From: Dehalococcoidia bacterium
Lineage (GTDB): Bacteria > Chloroflexota > Dehalococcoidia > GIF9 > UBA5629
Length of the DNA: 6,288 nt
NCBI GenBank assembly: GCA_012961565.1
Contig: DTZC01000089.1
Coordinates: 1 to 6,288, forward strand
Direction of reading: 5' to 3'
Of the stretch, positions 5,498 to 6,288 are shown piece after piece (position 1 is the first letter of the stretch; every line of letters begins with the position of its first letter). The notes beneath the pieces were generated by a model. That model did no database searches and was not told where the DNA came from. It saw nothing but the letters and a program-made list of their open reading frames with translations. The position numbers and the translations under genes were made by a program.

Positions 5498-6139
5498 TCA
5501 CCGCTCGACTGTCTCGGTTGTGAACCCTTTGCTTGCCAGGTCTTTGACAAGCTGGCTCACATCCTCGGTATCGAGGTGGAGGCACAGGTCATGCTCTTTT
5601 CCTTCCACTGGTGGCATGCTGTGCATGGAGATTATTTTAAGCCCATGCTTTCTCACCATTTCCATAATCTCCTGCACGTTTTTGGGCTCGGTACCGTTGG
5701 TGATTATTATCCGGATGCCGGACTTACCTATTCCTAGGACCGGGTTCAATATCTTGTAAAAGAAATCGTTAGTAGTAGCTATGCCTATAAGATTATGGTC
5801 TTCGAGAACTGGCAGAGCTCCTACTCCTTTGTTCTGGGCCAGGGCTATGGCAGCTTCTACTGGCATATCAGGGTGAACAGTGACCACGTCCTTGACCATG
5901 ATTTCCTTCACCGTCATCTTGGCTAGAAGATAATTGATTTCCCAGACACTGAGGCTAGTAGCAGGTGAAGGACCAGTGCGGATTATGCGCTCTTTGCTCA
6001 CCATGCCAACCAGTTTCCCCCTGTCAACTACAGGTAACCGCCGGATATTGTGCGCCTCCATAATCTTCCGCGCTTCCATGATAGGTGTGTCGGGGGATAT
6101 CGTAACCACATTCCATGTCATGACATCTCTGACCTTCAT
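5498..6139 (-). CDS. CBS-CBS-ACT domain protein, AcuB-like
   Basis: A 213-residue soluble protein with two CBS domains and a C-terminal ACT-like domain, the architecture of AcuB-type proteins. CBS1 covers about residues 1-58, with VRDVMTWNVVTISPDTPI and NIRRLPVVD followed by LVGMVSKERI. CBS2 covers about 75-132, with VKEIMVKDVVTVHPDMPV and VGALPVLEDHNLIGIATTNDF. A linker PATSLSVWEINYLLAK (59-74) joins them. Residues 140-213 form the ACT-like part, beginning GIRIIITNG. CBS pairs generally bind adenine nucleotides and ACT domains bind amino acids or other small ligands, so a ligand-sensing role is likely, but no enzyme domain is attached and the partner is unknown. Despite the AcuB name there is no acetoin-utilisation gene here. 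The ATG at 6137-6139 is supported by GGAGGTGGAG at 6141-6150, and a clear promoter lies just upstream. Confidence 0.88.
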   Translation of the reverse strand: MKVRDVMTWNVVTISPDTPIMEARKIMEAHNIRRLPVVDRGKLVGMVSKERIIRTGPSPATSLSVWEINYLLAKMTVKEIMVKDVVTVHPDMPVEAAIALAQNKGVGALPVLEDHNLIGIATTNDFFYKILNPVLGIGKSGIRIIITNGTEPKNVQEIMEMVRKHGLKIISMHSMPPVEGKEHDLCLHLDTEDVSQLVKDLASKGFTTETVER

Positions 6140-6169
6140 ACTCCACCTCCATTAGTGAATTTAATGCTT

Positions 6170-6197
6170 ATTTTACCATAGACCGCAAGTGTGTGAA
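6170..6197 (-). promoter_or_regulatory. Extended -10 promoter of the CBS-ACT gene
   Basis: On the minus strand there is TTCACA (6192-6197, one mismatch to consensus), a 16-base spacer and TAAAAT (6170-6175, one mismatch), preceded by TGG, which gives an extended -10 element. Transcription would start near 6163, leaving about 24 untranslated bases that include the strong ribosome-binding site. Confidence 0.65.
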
Positions 6198-6264
6198 AGC
6201 ATGAAAAAGAAGAGACTGTTTAGCAACAACCCGTTCTTGGTGCATATTAATCCACCGATGCAGC

Positions 6265-6284
6265 CTCGACCCTTCAGGGTCGAG
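6265..6284. repeat. Perfect 8-bp hairpin at right edge
   Basis: CTCGACCC (6265-6272) and GGGTCGAG (6277-6284) pair perfectly around a TTCA loop. It lies about 70 bases upstream of the CBS promoter -35 box. No T tract is visible on the minus strand; the plus-strand flank is cut off by the window end. It could be a terminator for a gene outside the window, a protein-binding site or a dispersed palindromic repeat. Confidence 0.45.
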
Positions 6285-6288
6285 TTCC

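Noticed and set aside
1..6288. tRNA genes, CRISPR array, insertion sequence, phage or defence genes
   Set aside because: No T-loop-like tRNA pattern, no spaced direct repeats, no transposase or integrase motifs and no terminal inverted repeats were seen.

Overview
This window is about 6.3 kb of moderately GC-rich bacterial DNA, with gene densities and spacings typical of a bacterium. The gene set is a NarL-type regulator, a MeaB GTPase, a COG2509 flavoprotein, a DUF429 protein, a divergent PlsY-like membrane protein and a CBS-CBS-ACT (AcuB-like) protein. Together with the protein style, this fits an anaerobic Chloroflexota bacterium, perhaps Dehalococcoidia. That placement is inference from gene content only; a Firmicutes-like anaerobe is not excluded. 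There is no rRNA, tRNA or other marker gene to settle it.

Layout, left to right. Positions 1-231 hold no gene I can support, only a G/C-run hairpin that could end the leftward transcript. A LuxR/NarL response regulator runs leftward (232-918). A 240-bp intergenic region (919-1158) carries two good divergent sigma-70-type promoters, one for the regulator and one for meaB, with GTGGCA repeats between them. Rightward come meaB (1159-2142) and, 10 bp later, a COG2509 FAD-dependent oxidoreductase (2153-3637). A hairpin terminator at 3648-3683 closes this apparent two-gene operon. A DUF429 gene (3782-4432) follows, and its 3' end overlaps by 35 bp the 3' end of a leftward PlsY-like gene (4398-5117). 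A 380-bp stretch (5118-5497) contains a possible 99-codon unrecognised ORF ending just before plsY. A CBS-CBS-ACT gene (5498-6139) also runs leftward, with a clear extended -10 promoter upstream. A perfect hairpin lies at the right edge.

How the genes may fit together. MeaB protects and loads adenosylcobalamin-dependent acyl-CoA mutases, but no mutase is visible here, so its client must lie elsewhere. Its apparent cotranscription with an uncharacterised COG2509 flavoprotein, and the divergently transcribed regulator, are the main contextual clues. The CBS-ACT protein may sense an adenine nucleotide or a small ligand. The PlsY-like protein is a membrane protein that has lost the family's usual glycine/asparagine and histidine signatures. 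I see no mobile element, CRISPR array or phage gene, and no convincing new multi-gene system. The points most worth a second look are the degenerate PlsY, the regulator's altered phosphoacceptor pocket, the small ORF upstream of plsY and the meaB/flavoprotein pairing.
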